Positions 18,552-28,228 of a stretch of 64,000 nucleotides of DNA are shown here, piece after piece; positions within the stretch are counted from its first letter, which is position 1; each line of letters begins with the position of its first letter. This stretch comes from an uncultured Roseovarius sp. Lineage in GTDB: Bacteria > Pseudomonadota > Alphaproteobacteria > Rhodobacterales > Rhodobacteraceae. Position numbers and translations under genes: made by a program. Below the pieces are notes generated by a model that saw only the letters and a program-made list of their open reading frames with translations, did not search any database and was not told the origin of the DNA. Location: the NCBI GenBank assembly GCA_947499555.1, contig CANMOU010000002.1:445001-509000 (forward strand). Direction: 5' to 3'.

Positions 18552-19464
18552 CTTGCGCCCCTTGGTGAAAAACGCGCGTTGGATGAAGTTCTCCGGCCTT
18601 GAAGCGTCCCACCGCAACGGCGCGGCCCTGATGCACAGCCCAGCATTCCTCACCATATTCCAGATTGCTGGCGATAACAGTTCCCGGGTTGCCGTTACGC
18701 AGCCGCGACACCGCCACGTCGGTGCAATGCGCTACGGGCAGGTTGTGCAAACCAGTTTCCAGCGGCAGCAGATGCGCATCAAGCGCTGGGGTCTGGGCCA
18801 AGGCATCGATCTCTTCGATGCTAAGACCATCTTCTGCCTGAAACGGGCCGGACCATAGCCGCCTGAGCGAAAGCACGTGGCCATGACACCCAAGAGCGGC
18901 GCCAAGATCACGGGCGATCGAGCGCACATATCCGCCTTTACCGCATGTCATTTCGAGTTCAGCCGTGTCCGGATCAAGTCGGTCCGTCAAGACCAACTCT
19001 TCCACCCAAAGAGGGCGCGCCTCGACTTCGAACTGCTCCCCATCCCGAGCAAGCTTGTAGGCCCGCTGCCCATCTATTTTGACTGCCGAAAACTTTGGGG
19101 GCACCTGTTCTATGTCGCCGATAAACTTGCCGAGCGCCGCCTTGATGTCGGCATCACTGGGGCGATGATCGCTCTCTGCGATCACCTCACCTTCGGCGTC
19201 GTCCGTGTTCGTTGCCTGTCCCAGTCGAACCTTGAACCGATAGCACTTAAGCGCATCGGTCACATAAGGAACCGTCTTTGTCGCTTCGCCAAGTGCAATG
19301 GCCAAGACGCCGGTCGCCTCGGGATCAAGCGTGCCTGCGTGCCCCGCTTTGCGCGCCTGAAACGCCCATCGCACCTTGTTCACAACAGAAGTCGATGTCA
19401 TTCCCGCCGGCTTATCGACAATAAGCCAACCCGAAATATCGCGGCCTTTGCGCTTGCGTCCCAT
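18544..19464 (-). CDS. truB: tRNA pseudouridine(55) synthase
   Basis: This 306-residue enzyme makes pseudouridine 55 in the T loop of tRNAs. The catalytic Asp lies in [20 protein letters not shown], preceded by [13 protein letters not shown]. The C-terminal part is PUA-like. Its start lies 83 bases downstream (in the minus direction) of the DUF2233 gene stop. rbfA is just upstream of that, so the order rbfA, DUF2233, truB, DUF1643 may be one transcript. rbfA and truB are neighbours in many bacteria. Confidence 0.96.
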   Translation of the reverse strand: MGRKRKGRDISGWLIVDKPAGMTSTSVVNKVRWAFQARKAGHAGTLDPEATGVLAIALGEATKTVPYVTDALKCYRFKVRLGQATNTDDAEGEVIAESDHRPSDADIKAALGKFIGDIEQVPPKFSAVKIDGQRAYKLARDGEQFEVEARPLWVEELVLTDRLDPDTAELEMTCGKGGYVRSIARDLGAALGCHGHVLSLRRLWSGPFQAEDGLSIEEIDALAQTPALDAHLLPLETGLHNLPVAHCTDVAVSRLRNGNPGTVIASNLEYGEECWAVHQGRAVAVGRFKAGELHPTRVFHQGAQDD

Positions 19465-19547
19465 CTTGATCCTAAATGGTCTTGGAAAGGCGCGGCGTAG
19501 CGCAGCACCACAGAGGTGTCAATCGCGGGTCCACAGCCCTTGCCATA

Positions 19548-20312
19548 CTATTGGTCTGCGACAACGCCAACGATCGGGCCCATGGGGAAACCACCATCAT
19601 GCCTGCCAATCTGTGGTGCATAAAGGCGCGAGATACTGCCATCAAAATAGAGCGCCTGTGAGACACCAATATTGTCGCGAAAGAGCCGTGCAAACACATG
19701 AAAGTTTACGGGTTCATCAGAGATCGCGAACCAGGTCGTCAGGCCGTCGTCAGACGTGCCAACACCATTACGAATGAACAGGCTATCACTGTCTTTCAGA
19801 AATTTCGGGTGAAGCTTTCCGCCAATCACCAACATCGGCCCAGACTGCGTTGCAAAGCGACAATCAGGTGGATCAGACTCGAAAGAAAGTGTCTCGAAAA
19901 CATCGGCGCGTCCGTCACGAACACAAAAAACGCCATTTGGCAGAAGTCCGAAATTCCCAGGCCCCGCGCGTGTCACAAGGGGCGATTTCGCTTCGCTGTC
20001 TTCCACGTAGTGTCCCACCGGACTGCGATCCTGATGATACATGCCCGCATTCATGGCAAAGCCAAGCTTCAAACCTGACGCGCCGAGGTGGGCGTCGACA
20101 TTGTCGAAGCTGGCAAGCGGCGTATCGGTTTCGGGATCGTTGAGGAAAAGTTGGATATTCTCGCTGGCGTTGTCGACTTCGCAGATCGTGTAGCTGGCAC
20201 CTTCAAAAAGCACTGTTCTGCAATCTGTCGCCTGCACGACAAAAGGTACGGCGACCAGAACAATCACCCAGTACAAAGTGGCCTTAGCTTTCGAGATCAC
20301 GCCGAACCGCAT
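19548..20312 (-). CDS. Phosphodiester glycosidase family (DUF2233) exported protein
   Basis: This 254-residue protein has an N-terminal signal or anchor ([18 protein letters not shown]) and a NAGPA-like domain. The family motifs seen are [35 protein letters not shown] and the C-terminal [12 protein letters not shown]. The family includes the enzyme that uncovers mannose 6-phosphate and bacterial exopolysaccharide-associated proteins. The substrate here is unknown. The chosen start (ATG 20312) overlaps the 3' end of rbfA by 29 bases. A GTG slightly downstream would give a shorter overlap, so the start is uncertain. Confidence 0.82.
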   Translation of the reverse strand: MRFGVISKAKATLYWVIVLVAVPFVVQATDCRTVLFEGASYTICEVDNASENIQLFLNDPETDTPLASFDNVDAHLGASGLKLGFAMNAGMYHQDRSPVGHYVEDSEAKSPLVTRAGPGNFGLLPNGVFCVRDGRADVFETLSFESDPPDCRFATQSGPMLVIGGKLHPKFLKDSDSLFIRNGVGTSDDGLTTWFAISDEPVNFHVFARLFRDNIGVSQALYFDGSISRLYAPQIGRHDGGFPMGPIVGVVADQ

Positions 20313-20679
20313 CTTGAGAAAAGAGCCTCCGGGTTTCATCCATCTGATCATAGGTCTCGTCGAGACGAAACCGCAATTCCGGCGCAAATTTCAAGGCCAG
20401 TTTTTTGCCGATGATCCGGCGAAGTTCGCCTTTGTTCCGAGCCAATAGCGCGACCAGGTCCTCTTGCCCCTGCCCGCCCAGGGGCAGGACATAGGCCGTT
20501 GCCACTTTAAGATCGGGCGATATTCGCACTTCGCCCACCGTCACCGACAGGCGGTTCAGATCGGGGTCATGCACGTCACCACGCATCAACACGTCCGACA
20601 ATGTGCGCCGGATCAACTCTCCGACACGCAATTGTCTTTGTGAGGGGCCAGGACCGTCATGAAACTTGTTCTTTGCCAT
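20284..20679 (-). CDS. rbfA: Ribosome-binding factor A
   Basis: This 131-residue KH-like protein assists late 30S subunit maturation. Family segments are [36 protein letters not shown] and the C-terminal [19 protein letters not shown]. It is the first gene of the minus-strand group that runs into truB and is divergent from dapB, with an 85-base spacer that presumably carries both promoters. Confidence 0.94.
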   Translation of the reverse strand: MAKNKFHDGPGPSQRQLRVGELIRRTLSDVLMRGDVHDPDLNRLSVTVGEVRISPDLKVATAYVLPLGGQGQEDLVALLARNKGELRRIIGKKLALKFAPELRFRLDETYDQMDETRRLFSQDAVRRDLES

Positions 20680-20764
20680 ATTTCAGCATCTATGCGCTGG
20701 CGCAGGCTTTGCCAAGCGATGATCACCACGCTAAGGAAGTCGGGCGTAAATTTGGAGACAGGTC

Positions 20765-21577
20765 ATGACTGACGTGCCAGGTATTGTTGTCACCGGGGCT
20801 TCGGGCCGGATGGGCCAGATGTTGATCGAGACAATCAACACCTCTGATCGCGCGACTTTAGTTGGCGCGATTGAACGCACGGGCCATCCGTGGGTTGGAC
20901 AGGACCTTGGCGGGATGATGGGCGGTGCGGCGACAGGGGTTGTGGTGACGGATGACGCGCTGGAGGCTTTTGCTAAGGCACAGGCGGTTGTCGATTTCAC
21001 TATGCCGGCGGCGTCGGTGGAATTTGCTAGTCTGGCGGCTCAGGCACGGTGCGTTCATGTGATCGGCACGACCGGATTTACCGAGGATGATCTGAAAAAG
21101 ATCGCCGCCGCAGCCCGCCATGCCACGGTGATCCGCGCTGGCAACATGAGCCTTGGGGTCAATCTGCTTGTACAACTTACCAAAAGGGTCGCGGCGGCGC
21201 TCGATGAAGATTACGATATTGAAGTGATAGAGGCACATCACGGCCAAAAGGTGGATGCGCCGTCTGGCACGGCCCTGATGCTCGGGCAGGCAGCAGCAGA
21301 TGGGCGCAATGTCTCACTTGATGAGGTCGCGGACCGGGCGCGCGACGGGATCACCGGCGCACGCAGCCGGGGAAAAATTGGCTTTCACGCCATTCGTGGC
21401 GGCGACATTGTCGGCGAACACGATGTGCTGTTTGCCGCGCCTGGCGAACGCATCGTCTTGCGCCACGTTGCCTCGGATCGGGCGGTTTTTGCACGCGGCG
21501 CGCTCAAAGCGGCCCTTTGGGGACAAGGACGCAAGCCGGGTGAGTACGACATGCTCGACGTCCTGGGCCTGAATTAA
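20765..21577 (+). CDS. dapB: 4-hydroxy-tetrahydrodipicolinate reductase
   Basis: This 270-residue NAD(P)H enzyme acts in lysine and diaminopimelate synthesis. The dinucleotide-binding motif [16 protein letters not shown] is at the start. The catalytic and substrate-binding segment [15 protein letters not shown] is intact, and [10 protein letters not shown] lies at about 100-110. The length is typical. A small exported-protein gene follows on the same strand after 97 bases. Confidence 0.96.
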   Translation: MTDVPGIVVTGASGRMGQMLIETINTSDRATLVGAIERTGHPWVGQDLGGMMGGAATGVVVTDDALEAFAKAQAVVDFTMPAASVEFASLAAQARCVHVIGTTGFTEDDLKKIAAAARHATVIRAGNMSLGVNLLVQLTKRVAAALDEDYDIEVIEAHHGQKVDAPSGTALMLGQAAADGRNVSLDEVADRARDGITGARSRGKIGFHAIRGGDIVGEHDVLFAAPGERIVLRHVASDRAVFARGALKAALWGQGRKPGEYDMLDVLGLN

Positions 21578-21674
21578 AATTTGGACCTGACCCTGAAAAA
21601 CTGATCCAAACCAAGTTCTGAACCGTAACAGCCCTCAAGATGCAAAAGATCAAATTGATCCAGAGGGTGGATTT

Positions 21675-22028
21675 ATGAGGCTTCTCCCAGCAATACTTGT
21701 CGGTCTTCTGGCCGCAACTCCGGCGTTGGCGGACGGGTTTGAAAAAATCGACGACCGCGACACGTTCGTCTCTATGATCGAAGACAAGAAACTGACACGG
21801 TTTGGCATTCATCTTACCGTATCCCCCGGTGGCGAGATCGCGGGTCGGGCATTCGGACGGTCAGTCACCGGTGCTTGGCAGTGGAAATCCGGCTACTTCT
21901 GCCGCGACCTTTACTGGGGAAAACGTGATCTAGGACCAAATTGTCAGGCCGTGAAGGTGCAGGGTGAGACAATCCGTTTCATCTCTGATCAAGGGACCGG
22001 ACAGTTTGCAGATCTTGTCCTGAAATAG
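21675..22028 (+). CDS. Small exported protein of unknown function
   Basis: This 117-residue product has a clear signal peptide (MRLLPAILVGLLAATPALA, cleaved before DGFEKI). The mature part is about 98 residues with two cysteines (GYFCRDLYW and GPNCQAVKV) that could form a disulfide. The final part, ETIRFISDQGTGQFADLVL, is beta-rich. Homologues in Rhodobacterales are often labelled dihydrodipicolinate reductase only because they sit beside dapB. Nothing in this protein supports that label. The start is preceded by GAGGGTGG. Confidence 0.75.
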   Translation: MRLLPAILVGLLAATPALADGFEKIDDRDTFVSMIEDKKLTRFGIHLTVSPGGEIAGRAFGRSVTGAWQWKSGYFCRDLYWGKRDLGPNCQAVKVQGETIRFISDQGTGQFADLVLK

Positions 22029-22075
22029 GACCTCTTTGGCGCGCACCGCGCGTGGGCGCCAGAGACCACATCGTC

Positions 22076-22252
22076 TCAGAAATCGACGGCGATGCCTTTC
22101 TTCTCCCAATCGCCATAACGCACAGGCTCTGGCCCGTCGCGGCCTCCAAGCTCTTTTGGCAGCTTCAGGGCCTTCTCCGTCCTGCGCCGCTCTTCGGCTT
22201 CGGCGAGGGCGCGCTTGGCGGCCTCTGGAATCTCTTTTTTGTCCTCGCTCAT
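22076..22252 (-). CDS. DUF1674 / SDHAF4-like small protein
   Basis: This 58-residue product is Lys/Glu/Ala-rich at the start and ends GPEPVRYGDWEKKGIAVDF. That ending is the hallmark of DUF1674, the bacterial relative of SDHAF4, which protects flavinylated succinate dehydrogenase subunit SdhA during assembly. I chose the ATG at 22252 because the protein then has the usual family length. The open frame extends upstream without a plausible start. It is convergent with the dapB-side gene and divergent from the methyltransferase gene. Confidence 0.8.
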   Translation of the reverse strand: MSEDKKEIPEAAKRALAEAEERRRTEKALKLPKELGGRDGPEPVRYGDWEKKGIAVDF

Positions 22253-22331
22253 GCCAATCGGGCCTCTGGCTCTGGTGATCACCCTTAATGCTTGATATAC
22301 GCCGCCTGCGTTGAAAGGCCAATCCGGCGAC

Positions 22332-23603
22332 ATGACTTCCGACAAAACTTTTTCCGCGCGAGGCGCAGCCGTGGCACTTCTCGACCAAGTGATCGGGCAA
22401 GGTCGAATGTTGTCGGAAAGCTCGCGCATGATGCGGGGAATGTCCGCGTCTCAACGGGCCGAAGCGCAAAGGCTGGCGGCAGACACCTTACGCGGGTTGG
22501 ATCGTGCCGACCGGCTCTTGTCTCGGGTCATGCGAAAAAAGCCGCCCTTGCACATTCGCAATGTTCTGCGGCTTGGCACAGTCGAGCTTTGCCAGGGAGG
22601 TGAGGCGCATGGCGTGGTGAGCGATCTGGTTGCGTATGTGTCGGGAAATCGGCGCTACAGACACTTGAAAGGCCTTGTAAACGCAGTTCTTCGGCAGATG
22701 GCTGATGGTGCAGGCAAGCCATGGAATGATCTCCGCATCCCAAGATTGCCCAAATGGCTGCGTGATCCGCTTGTCGAGGCTTGGGGCAATGGCGCGGTCA
22801 CCGCAATGGAAGCCGCCCATTTCAAAGGAGCACCTCTCGACATCACGCCAAAGGCCGATGTTGAGCGGACGGCGGAACAGCTGGACGGCATTCCACTACC
22901 GACAGGTTCGATCCGTTTGAATGATTTTGGTCAGGTCTCGACGTTGCCGGGATTCGATAACGGGGACTGGTGGGTTCAGGATGCGGCCGCTGCCTTGGCG
23001 GTAAAAGCACTTGATCCCCGACCGGGCCTTCGTACGCTGGATTTATGTGCAGCGCCGGGTGGCAAAACACTCCAACTGGCCGCGGCTGGAGCGGATGTAA
23101 TTGCCGTTGATCTGTCCGAGAAACGGATCGAACGTTTGCGAGAAAACCTGGAGCGCACCGGACTTTCTGCAAATCTTGTCGTTGGCGATGCGCTCGATTT
23201 CTCAGAGACTGGCTTTGACCTTATCGTGCTCGATGCGCCCTGTTCGGCCACAGGCACTATCCGGCGCCATCCCGATTTGCCCTATGCCAAAGATGGCTCG
23301 GACTTTGCCGGTCTGATCGCTCTGCAGGCGCAACTTCTGGATCATGCGCTCTCTTTGCTCGCGCCGGATGGGAAACTCATGTACTGCACCTGTTCGCTTC
23401 TCCCGGATGAAGGCGAGGTTCAGATCGCCGAGCTGCTCGAGCGCAACCCCGAGTTTAGGACAGACCCAGGTGCTTTTGATTTGCCGGGCGTCTCTAAAGA
23501 CTGGATCACGGAAGAAGGTGGTCTGCGTCTGCGTCCAGATTACTGGCCCGAGCTCGGCGGCATGGATGGCTTCTACATGGCATGTCTCACGCATCAACCG
23601 TGA
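22332..23603 (+). CDS. RsmB-like RNA (cytosine-5) methyltransferase
   Basis: This 423-residue protein has an N-terminal NusB-like RNA-binding domain (about 1-140) and a C-terminal SAM-dependent methyltransferase domain. SAM binding is shown by LDLCAAPGGKTLQLAAAG. The two catalytic cysteines are in DAPCSATGTIRRHPD (motif IV) and YCTCSLLPDEGE (motif VI). The architecture fits RsmB, which methylates C967 of 16S rRNA. In alphaproteobacteria the exact target cannot be fixed from sequence. ATG 22332 gives the family start; the open frame begins 21 bases earlier at a TTG. Confidence 0.88.
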   Translation: MTSDKTFSARGAAVALLDQVIGQGRMLSESSRMMRGMSASQRAEAQRLAADTLRGLDRADRLLSRVMRKKPPLHIRNVLRLGTVELCQGGEAHGVVSDLVAYVSGNRRYRHLKGLVNAVLRQMADGAGKPWNDLRIPRLPKWLRDPLVEAWGNGAVTAMEAAHFKGAPLDITPKADVERTAEQLDGIPLPTGSIRLNDFGQVSTLPGFDNGDWWVQDAAAALAVKALDPRPGLRTLDLCAAPGGKTLQLAAAGADVIAVDLSEKRIERLRENLERTGLSANLVVGDALDFSETGFDLIVLDAPCSATGTIRRHPDLPYAKDGSDFAGLIALQAQLLDHALSLLAPDGKLMYCTCSLLPDEGEVQIAELLERNPEFRTDPGAFDLPGVSKDWITEEGGLRLRPDYWPELGGMDGFYMACLTHQP

Positions 23604-23685
23604 TCGAAAGCACCGTGACTTGGCGAATACCTCGCGGTATACTTGTGCGACAACGCCACAAAGAGCGTGCCGAGGCCGGGAACAC

Positions 23686-25431
23686 ATGTCGCGATCCGAA
23701 AATTTGGCTGAGAAAGTAAGGCATTTGCGCAATCGCGTCGCCGCGAGGCGCGCGACAATGACCCGTGCTGCAACAGCATTTGTTTCGCAGCCCGAGCCCC
23801 GCACGATCGGTAGTTTTGCAAAAGGCCGACAACTGACAGCTGGCAACTACCTCTTTGCAGGCCATCTGGTTCAGAAACCGGGCGTCAGCATCTGGGATAT
23901 CAGGTCACCTGACATGAATTTCACGAATGAGATTCAGGGGTTTACCTGGTTGGATGATCTGGCGGCCGCTGGCGACATGGCGGCGCGAAAAACAGCGCAG
24001 GCTTGGCTATGGGATTGGATCGCGACTTTCGGCAAGGGCAACGGGGCGGGCTGGACGCCTGATCTTACCGGGCGGCGTCTGATCCGCTGGATCAACCATG
24101 CAATCTTTCTGCTGACCGGGCAGCATAAGGAGCAGTCAGACGCGTTTTATCTGTCTTTGGCTCAGCAAACGAATTTCCTCGCGTCACGATGGCGGGCGTC
24201 GGCCCCCGGCCTGCCGCGTTTCGAAGCGCTCACCGGGTTAATCTATACCGGTCTTTCGCTGGAAGGAATGGAGGCGCATGTCGCCCCGGCGGTAAAGGCG
24301 CTCGACCGCGAATGTGAAAGCCAGGTTGGGGATGAAGGCGGCTTGCCCACGCGCAATCCCGAAGAACTTTTGGAAGTCTTTACGCTTTTGACCTGGGCCG
24401 CGGTCGCTCTCAGTGAGTCCGCTCGAAGCCCGACAGAGGCGCATTGGGGCGCGATTGAGCGGATCGGCCCGACGCTGCGCACTCTACGTCATTCAGACGG
24501 CGGTCTCGCCCGGTTTCACGGCGGGGGTCGCGGACTGGACGGGCGTCTTGACAGTGCCCTGGCAGCCAGTGGTGTACGCGGGCGGAAAGCCAGCGGTCTG
24601 GCCATGGGATTTGCCCGTCTAAGCGCCGGGCGCAGTTCGATCATCATCGACGCCGCATGCCCCCCATCCGGACCAGCTTCTGCCAATGCTCATGCCTCGA
24701 CGCTGGCTTTCGAACTCACCTCGGGCCGACGTCCGCTTGTCGTCAATTGCGGATCTGGAAGCAGCTTCGACAAAGATTGGCGGCGCGCGGGGCGCGCGAC
24801 ACCGTCCCACTCAACCCTGGTGCTCTCAGGTCAATCAAGCAGCCGGCTTGGGATGACCGAAGCGAAGAAGAACTGGCTTATCGACGTTCCCACGAATGTC
24901 CCTGTCGGTGTCAGCCAAGCGCCGGACGGATTCCGCTTCGAAGGCGGCCATGATGGGTATCTCAAACATTTTGGCTTGACGCATATCCGCAAGCTTGAGG
25001 TGACATTCGATGGCGCGGGCATTGTCGGTGAAGACAGCCTTGCCGCCCTTGATGAACAGGCCCGGGCGCAGTTTGACCGCGTCATGAACCAAACCGGGTT
25101 GCAGGGGATCCCTTTCGACATCCGCTTTCATATCCATCCGGATGTTGATGTCTCACTCGATATGGGCGGCACCGCTGTGTCATTGGCTCTCAAGAGTGGC
25201 GAAATCTGGATCTTCCGTGGAGAGGGCTCAAACCTGATCAAGATCGAGCCCAGCGTCTATCTCGAAAAAAACCGCCTCAAGCCACGTGCGACCAAACAGA
25301 TCGTTCTATCTGGCCGCGCAATGGAGTATGCGACGCGAGCAAGGTGGTCTCTTGCGAAACCTTCGGACTCGCCAGTTGGCCTGCGCGACTTGGTCGAAGA
25401 CGAGGTCTTCACGGATACCACCGACACATAA
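23686..25431 (+). CDS. Heparinase II/III family protein
   Basis: This 581-residue protein has an N-terminal helical toroid-like region (about 60-300) and a C-terminal beta-sandwich (about 330-560) typical of heparinase II/III. Representative segments are FTWLDDLAAAGD, GGLARFHGGGRGLDGRLDSA and TSGRRPLVVNCGSGS. No signal peptide is visible, which is common for the Rhodobacterales branch of this family. I chose ATG 23686 because the longer upstream frame overlaps the methyltransferase gene. The gene precedes purH by 28 bases. The natural substrate is unknown. Confidence 0.85.
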   Translation: MSRSENLAEKVRHLRNRVAARRATMTRAATAFVSQPEPRTIGSFAKGRQLTAGNYLFAGHLVQKPGVSIWDIRSPDMNFTNEIQGFTWLDDLAAAGDMAARKTAQAWLWDWIATFGKGNGAGWTPDLTGRRLIRWINHAIFLLTGQHKEQSDAFYLSLAQQTNFLASRWRASAPGLPRFEALTGLIYTGLSLEGMEAHVAPAVKALDRECESQVGDEGGLPTRNPEELLEVFTLLTWAAVALSESARSPTEAHWGAIERIGPTLRTLRHSDGGLARFHGGGRGLDGRLDSALAASGVRGRKASGLAMGFARLSAGRSSIIIDAACPPSGPASANAHASTLAFELTSGRRPLVVNCGSGSSFDKDWRRAGRATPSHSTLVLSGQSSSRLGMTEAKKNWLIDVPTNVPVGVSQAPDGFRFEGGHDGYLKHFGLTHIRKLEVTFDGAGIVGEDSLAALDEQARAQFDRVMNQTGLQGIPFDIRFHIHPDVDVSLDMGGTAVSLALKSGEIWIFRGEGSNLIKIEPSVYLEKNRLKPRATKQIVLSGRAMEYATRARWSLAKPSDSPVGLRDLVEDEVFTDTTDT

Positions 25432-25459
25432 CGAGAAAACCTCCGAGGGATAGCTGCCA

Positions 25460-27049
25460 ATGACTAATCTTGCCCCCGTACGCCGCGCGTTACTGTCTGT
25501 GTCCGACAAAACCGGTCTGATCGAACTTGGGCGCGCTCTGTCGGAGCGAGGTGTCGAGCTTATCTCGACCGGTGGAAGCGCCAAGGCGCTTCGCGATGCC
25601 GGTCTCAACGTGCGCGACGTGGCAGAGATCACCGGCTTTCCAGAAATGATGGACGGCCGCGTCAAAACGCTTCATCCGATGGTGCATGGCGGGCTGTTGG
25701 CCCTGCGTGATAAAGACGATCACGTCGCGTCGATGACCGAGCACGGGATTGGCCCTATCGATCTTCTCGTCGTCAATCTTTACCCGTTTGAAGAGACCGT
25801 TGCGAAAGGCGCGGACTACGACAAATGCATCGAGAACATTGACATCGGCGGGCCTGCGATGATCAGGGCTGCTGCCAAGAACCACGCCTTTGTGTCGGTT
25901 GTCGTCGATGTGGAAGATTACGAGCCGCTTCTTGCCGAGCTTGACGCGAATGATGGGCAGACGACCTACACCTTTCGTCAGAACCTTGCATTGACGGCAT
26001 ATGCAAGGACCGGTGCCTATGACGCGGCTGTCTCTTCTTGGATGGCCCGTGCTTTGGACCAAGCTCAGCCGCGTAGACATGCGTTTGCCGGAAAGTTGGC
26101 GCAGGGTTTGCGATATGGCGAGAATCCGCACCAGAGCGCGGCCTTCTATACCGATGGCACCGCCCGGCCGGGCGTCGCAACAGCCATGCAATTGCAGGGC
26201 AAAGAACTGAGTTACAATAACATCAACGACACCGACGCGGCCTTTGAGCTGGTCAGCGAGTTTCTCCCCGATGATGGCCCTGCCTGCGCAATCATCAAAC
26301 ATGCCAATCCTTGTGGCGTGGCACGAGGTGCGACGTTGCGCGAGGCGTATATGCGCGCCTTCGATTGTGATCGCACGTCGGCATTTGGAGGGATCATCGC
26401 CCTCAACCAGCCGCTAGATGGCCCTACGGCTGAAGAGATCGCGCAAATCTTCACAGAAGTGGTGATCGCACCCGGAGCGGACGATGCGGCGCGCGCCGTT
26501 TTCTCCGGAAAGAAAAACCTGCGCCTTCTGACAACCGAAGGCTTAGCTGACCCGACAGAGGCATCACTGATGATCAAGCAGGTGTCGAGCGGATATCTTG
26601 TGCAAAATAAGGACAATGGAACGCTTGAACCGGGTGTTCTCAAGGTCGTCACCAAGCGTGCACCTTCGGATCAGGAGATGGCGGATATGCTATTTGCCTG
26701 GCGGGTGGCCAAACATGTGAAATCGAATGCGATTGTCTATGTGAATAACGGCGCAACGGTGGGCATTGGTGCCGGTCAGATGAGCCGGGTAGACAGTTGC
26801 CGCATCGCCGCGCGCAAGTCCGAGGATATGGCAAGAGAACTCGGGCTCGATACCCCGCTTACCCAAGGCAGCGTGGTTGCTTCGGATGCATTCTTTCCCT
26901 TTGCAGATGGCCTTTTGACGGCAGCAGAGGCTGGGGCCAGAGCCGTGATTCAGCCGGGCGGGTCCATGCGCGATGACGAGGTGATCGCCGCAGCGGATGA
27001 CGCGGGTCTCGCGATGGTCTTGACCGGGATGCGCCACTTCCGGCACTAA
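25460..27049 (+). CDS. purH: Bifunctional AICAR formyltransferase/IMP cyclohydrolase
   Basis: This 529-residue protein catalyses the last two steps of IMP synthesis. Residues 1-190 are the MGS-like IMP cyclohydrolase domain ([31 protein letters not shown]). The rest is the AICAR transformylase domain with [18 protein letters not shown] and [15 protein letters not shown], the Lys-His pair being catalytic. It uses 10-formyl-THF, a product of the same one-carbon pool that sarcosine oxidase feeds. The length is normal. Confidence 0.97.
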   Translation: MTNLAPVRRALLSVSDKTGLIELGRALSERGVELISTGGSAKALRDAGLNVRDVAEITGFPEMMDGRVKTLHPMVHGGLLALRDKDDHVASMTEHGIGPIDLLVVNLYPFEETVAKGADYDKCIENIDIGGPAMIRAAAKNHAFVSVVVDVEDYEPLLAELDANDGQTTYTFRQNLALTAYARTGAYDAAVSSWMARALDQAQPRRHAFAGKLAQGLRYGENPHQSAAFYTDGTARPGVATAMQLQGKELSYNNINDTDAAFELVSEFLPDDGPACAIIKHANPCGVARGATLREAYMRAFDCDRTSAFGGIIALNQPLDGPTAEEIAQIFTEVVIAPGADDAARAVFSGKKNLRLLTTEGLADPTEASLMIKQVSSGYLVQNKDNGTLEPGVLKVVTKRAPSDQEMADMLFAWRVAKHVKSNAIVYVNNGATVGIGAGQMSRVDSCRIAARKSEDMARELGLDTPLTQGSVVASDAFFPFADGLLTAAEAGARAVIQPGGSMRDDEVIAAADDAGLAMVLTGMRHFRH

Positions 27050-27099
27050 GGCGCGAAAACGCGTCCGGGTGTCATTTGCGGGCGAATGAGGAGAGCAGA

Positions 27100-27570
27100 A
27101 TGCGCACCGTTTTCTGGGTGGCTGCCGTGATTTTCGTGGTCGATCAGGTATCGAAATACTTGATCGTGCACACGCTCAATCTCAAGGAAGTGCATCGAAT
27201 TGACGTCTTTCCCCCCTTCCTGAACCTGCGGATGGCCTGGAACACGGGAATCAATTTCGGTATCGGGGCCAGTGACAGCCCATACATGCCCTGGGTTTTA
27301 ATCGGAATTGCCTTTGCCATTGTCGGCTTTGTTCTCTGGTGGGTCTACACCGACCCACAAGGCCGGGCGCAAAGGGTCTTCGCCGGTGTGCTGGTCGGCG
27401 GTGCTCTGGGCAACGTCATAGACCGGATGATCTATGGTGCTGTTGCGGATTTTCTCAACATGTCCTGCTGCGGTTTTACCAATCCAACGGCATTCAACGT
27501 TGCGGACATCGCGATTTTCGTAGGGGCATTTGGATTGATCCTTTTCGGGTCGGGAAAAAAGGCGGCGTGA
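27100..27570 (+). CDS. lspA: Lipoprotein signal peptidase (signal peptidase II)
   Basis: This 156-residue inner-membrane aspartic protease removes signal peptides from diacylglyceryl prolipoproteins. Four membrane segments are visible. The catalytic aspartates are Asp108 in GNVIDRM and Asp117 in GAVADFLNM. ATG 27100 is preceded by GAGGAGAG, better than the in-frame start 24 bases upstream. The next gene encodes a lipoprotein, so the enzyme sits beside one of its likely substrates. Confidence 0.95.
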   Translation: MRTVFWVAAVIFVVDQVSKYLIVHTLNLKEVHRIDVFPPFLNLRMAWNTGINFGIGASDSPYMPWVLIGIAFAIVGFVLWWVYTDPQGRAQRVFAGVLVGGALGNVIDRMIYGAVADFLNMSCCGFTNPTAFNVADIAIFVGAFGLILFGSGKKAA

Positions 27571-27619
27571 CGTTGAGACTCGAATCCGTTAAAACCTCTC
27601 CCTGTAATGTGGGATTTGG

Positions 27620-28150
27620 GTGATGAAACTTCCAACACTGTCTTTGCTGGTACTGGTGATGGTCCTGTCGGCCTGTGGGTCGCGCAACAAAGAAGTTGTG
27701 CTGACTCGTCTAAAGAACGACGGCAACGGTCCTGATGAGTTTTCGATCGTCCCAGGCAAACCTCTTCAGGAACCTGCAAATTACACAACACTGCCGCAAC
27801 CAGCGCCGGGCGGCGTGAACCTGACGGATCAGAACCCGCTGGCAGATGGTGCCATAGCGCTTGGCGGCAATCCTGGTGCGAACAGAGGTATTTCCGCGGC
27901 TGATGGCGCATTGGTCAACCACTCGCGTCGCTTCGGTGTCTTTGCAGGCGTTCGCGAAACGCTTCGTCGCGAAGATACAGAAATCCGCCGCCAGCACGGG
28001 CGCGTAAACGTCCTGCGAATTGGCCCAGACAATTACTCCTCAGCCTACCGCAGGCAATGGCTTGATTCTAAAGAGGAAACAGCGCGTTTGCGCAGCCTTG
28101 GCATTCCAACACCATCATCTCCGCCGATCCGGCCGGGTCGTCGGCGCTGA
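27620..28150 (+). CDS. DUF3035 lipoprotein
   Basis: This 176-residue protein has a type II signal peptide with lipobox LSAC (SLLVLVMVLSACGSRN), so it should be lipidated and anchored in the envelope. The mature part is Pro/Asn-rich with no catalytic motif, and its ending (PSSPPIRPGRRR) is strongly basic. Its place between lspA and a pair of M16 peptidases is conserved in Rhodobacterales to my knowledge. The function is unknown. Start: GTG 27620 is immediately followed by ATG, and either could be used. Confidence 0.8.
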   Translation: MMKLPTLSLLVLVMVLSACGSRNKEVVLTRLKNDGNGPDEFSIVPGKPLQEPANYTTLPQPAPGGVNLTDQNPLADGAIALGGNPGANRGISAADGALVNHSRRFGVFAGVRETLRREDTEIRRQHGRVNVLRIGPDNYSSAYRRQWLDSKEETARLRSLGIPTPSSPPIRPGRRR

Positions 28151-28228
28151 CAAAGACGTCAACAGAGTTGAAACAGCGCGATTGAACCGTATTTAGTGAT
28201 CCAGGCATTTCTAGCTGGGAGAGCTTAC

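Noticed and set aside
22311-22332. TTG start for the RsmB-like gene
   Set aside because: ATG 22332 gives the family-like N-terminus and lies only seven codons downstream.
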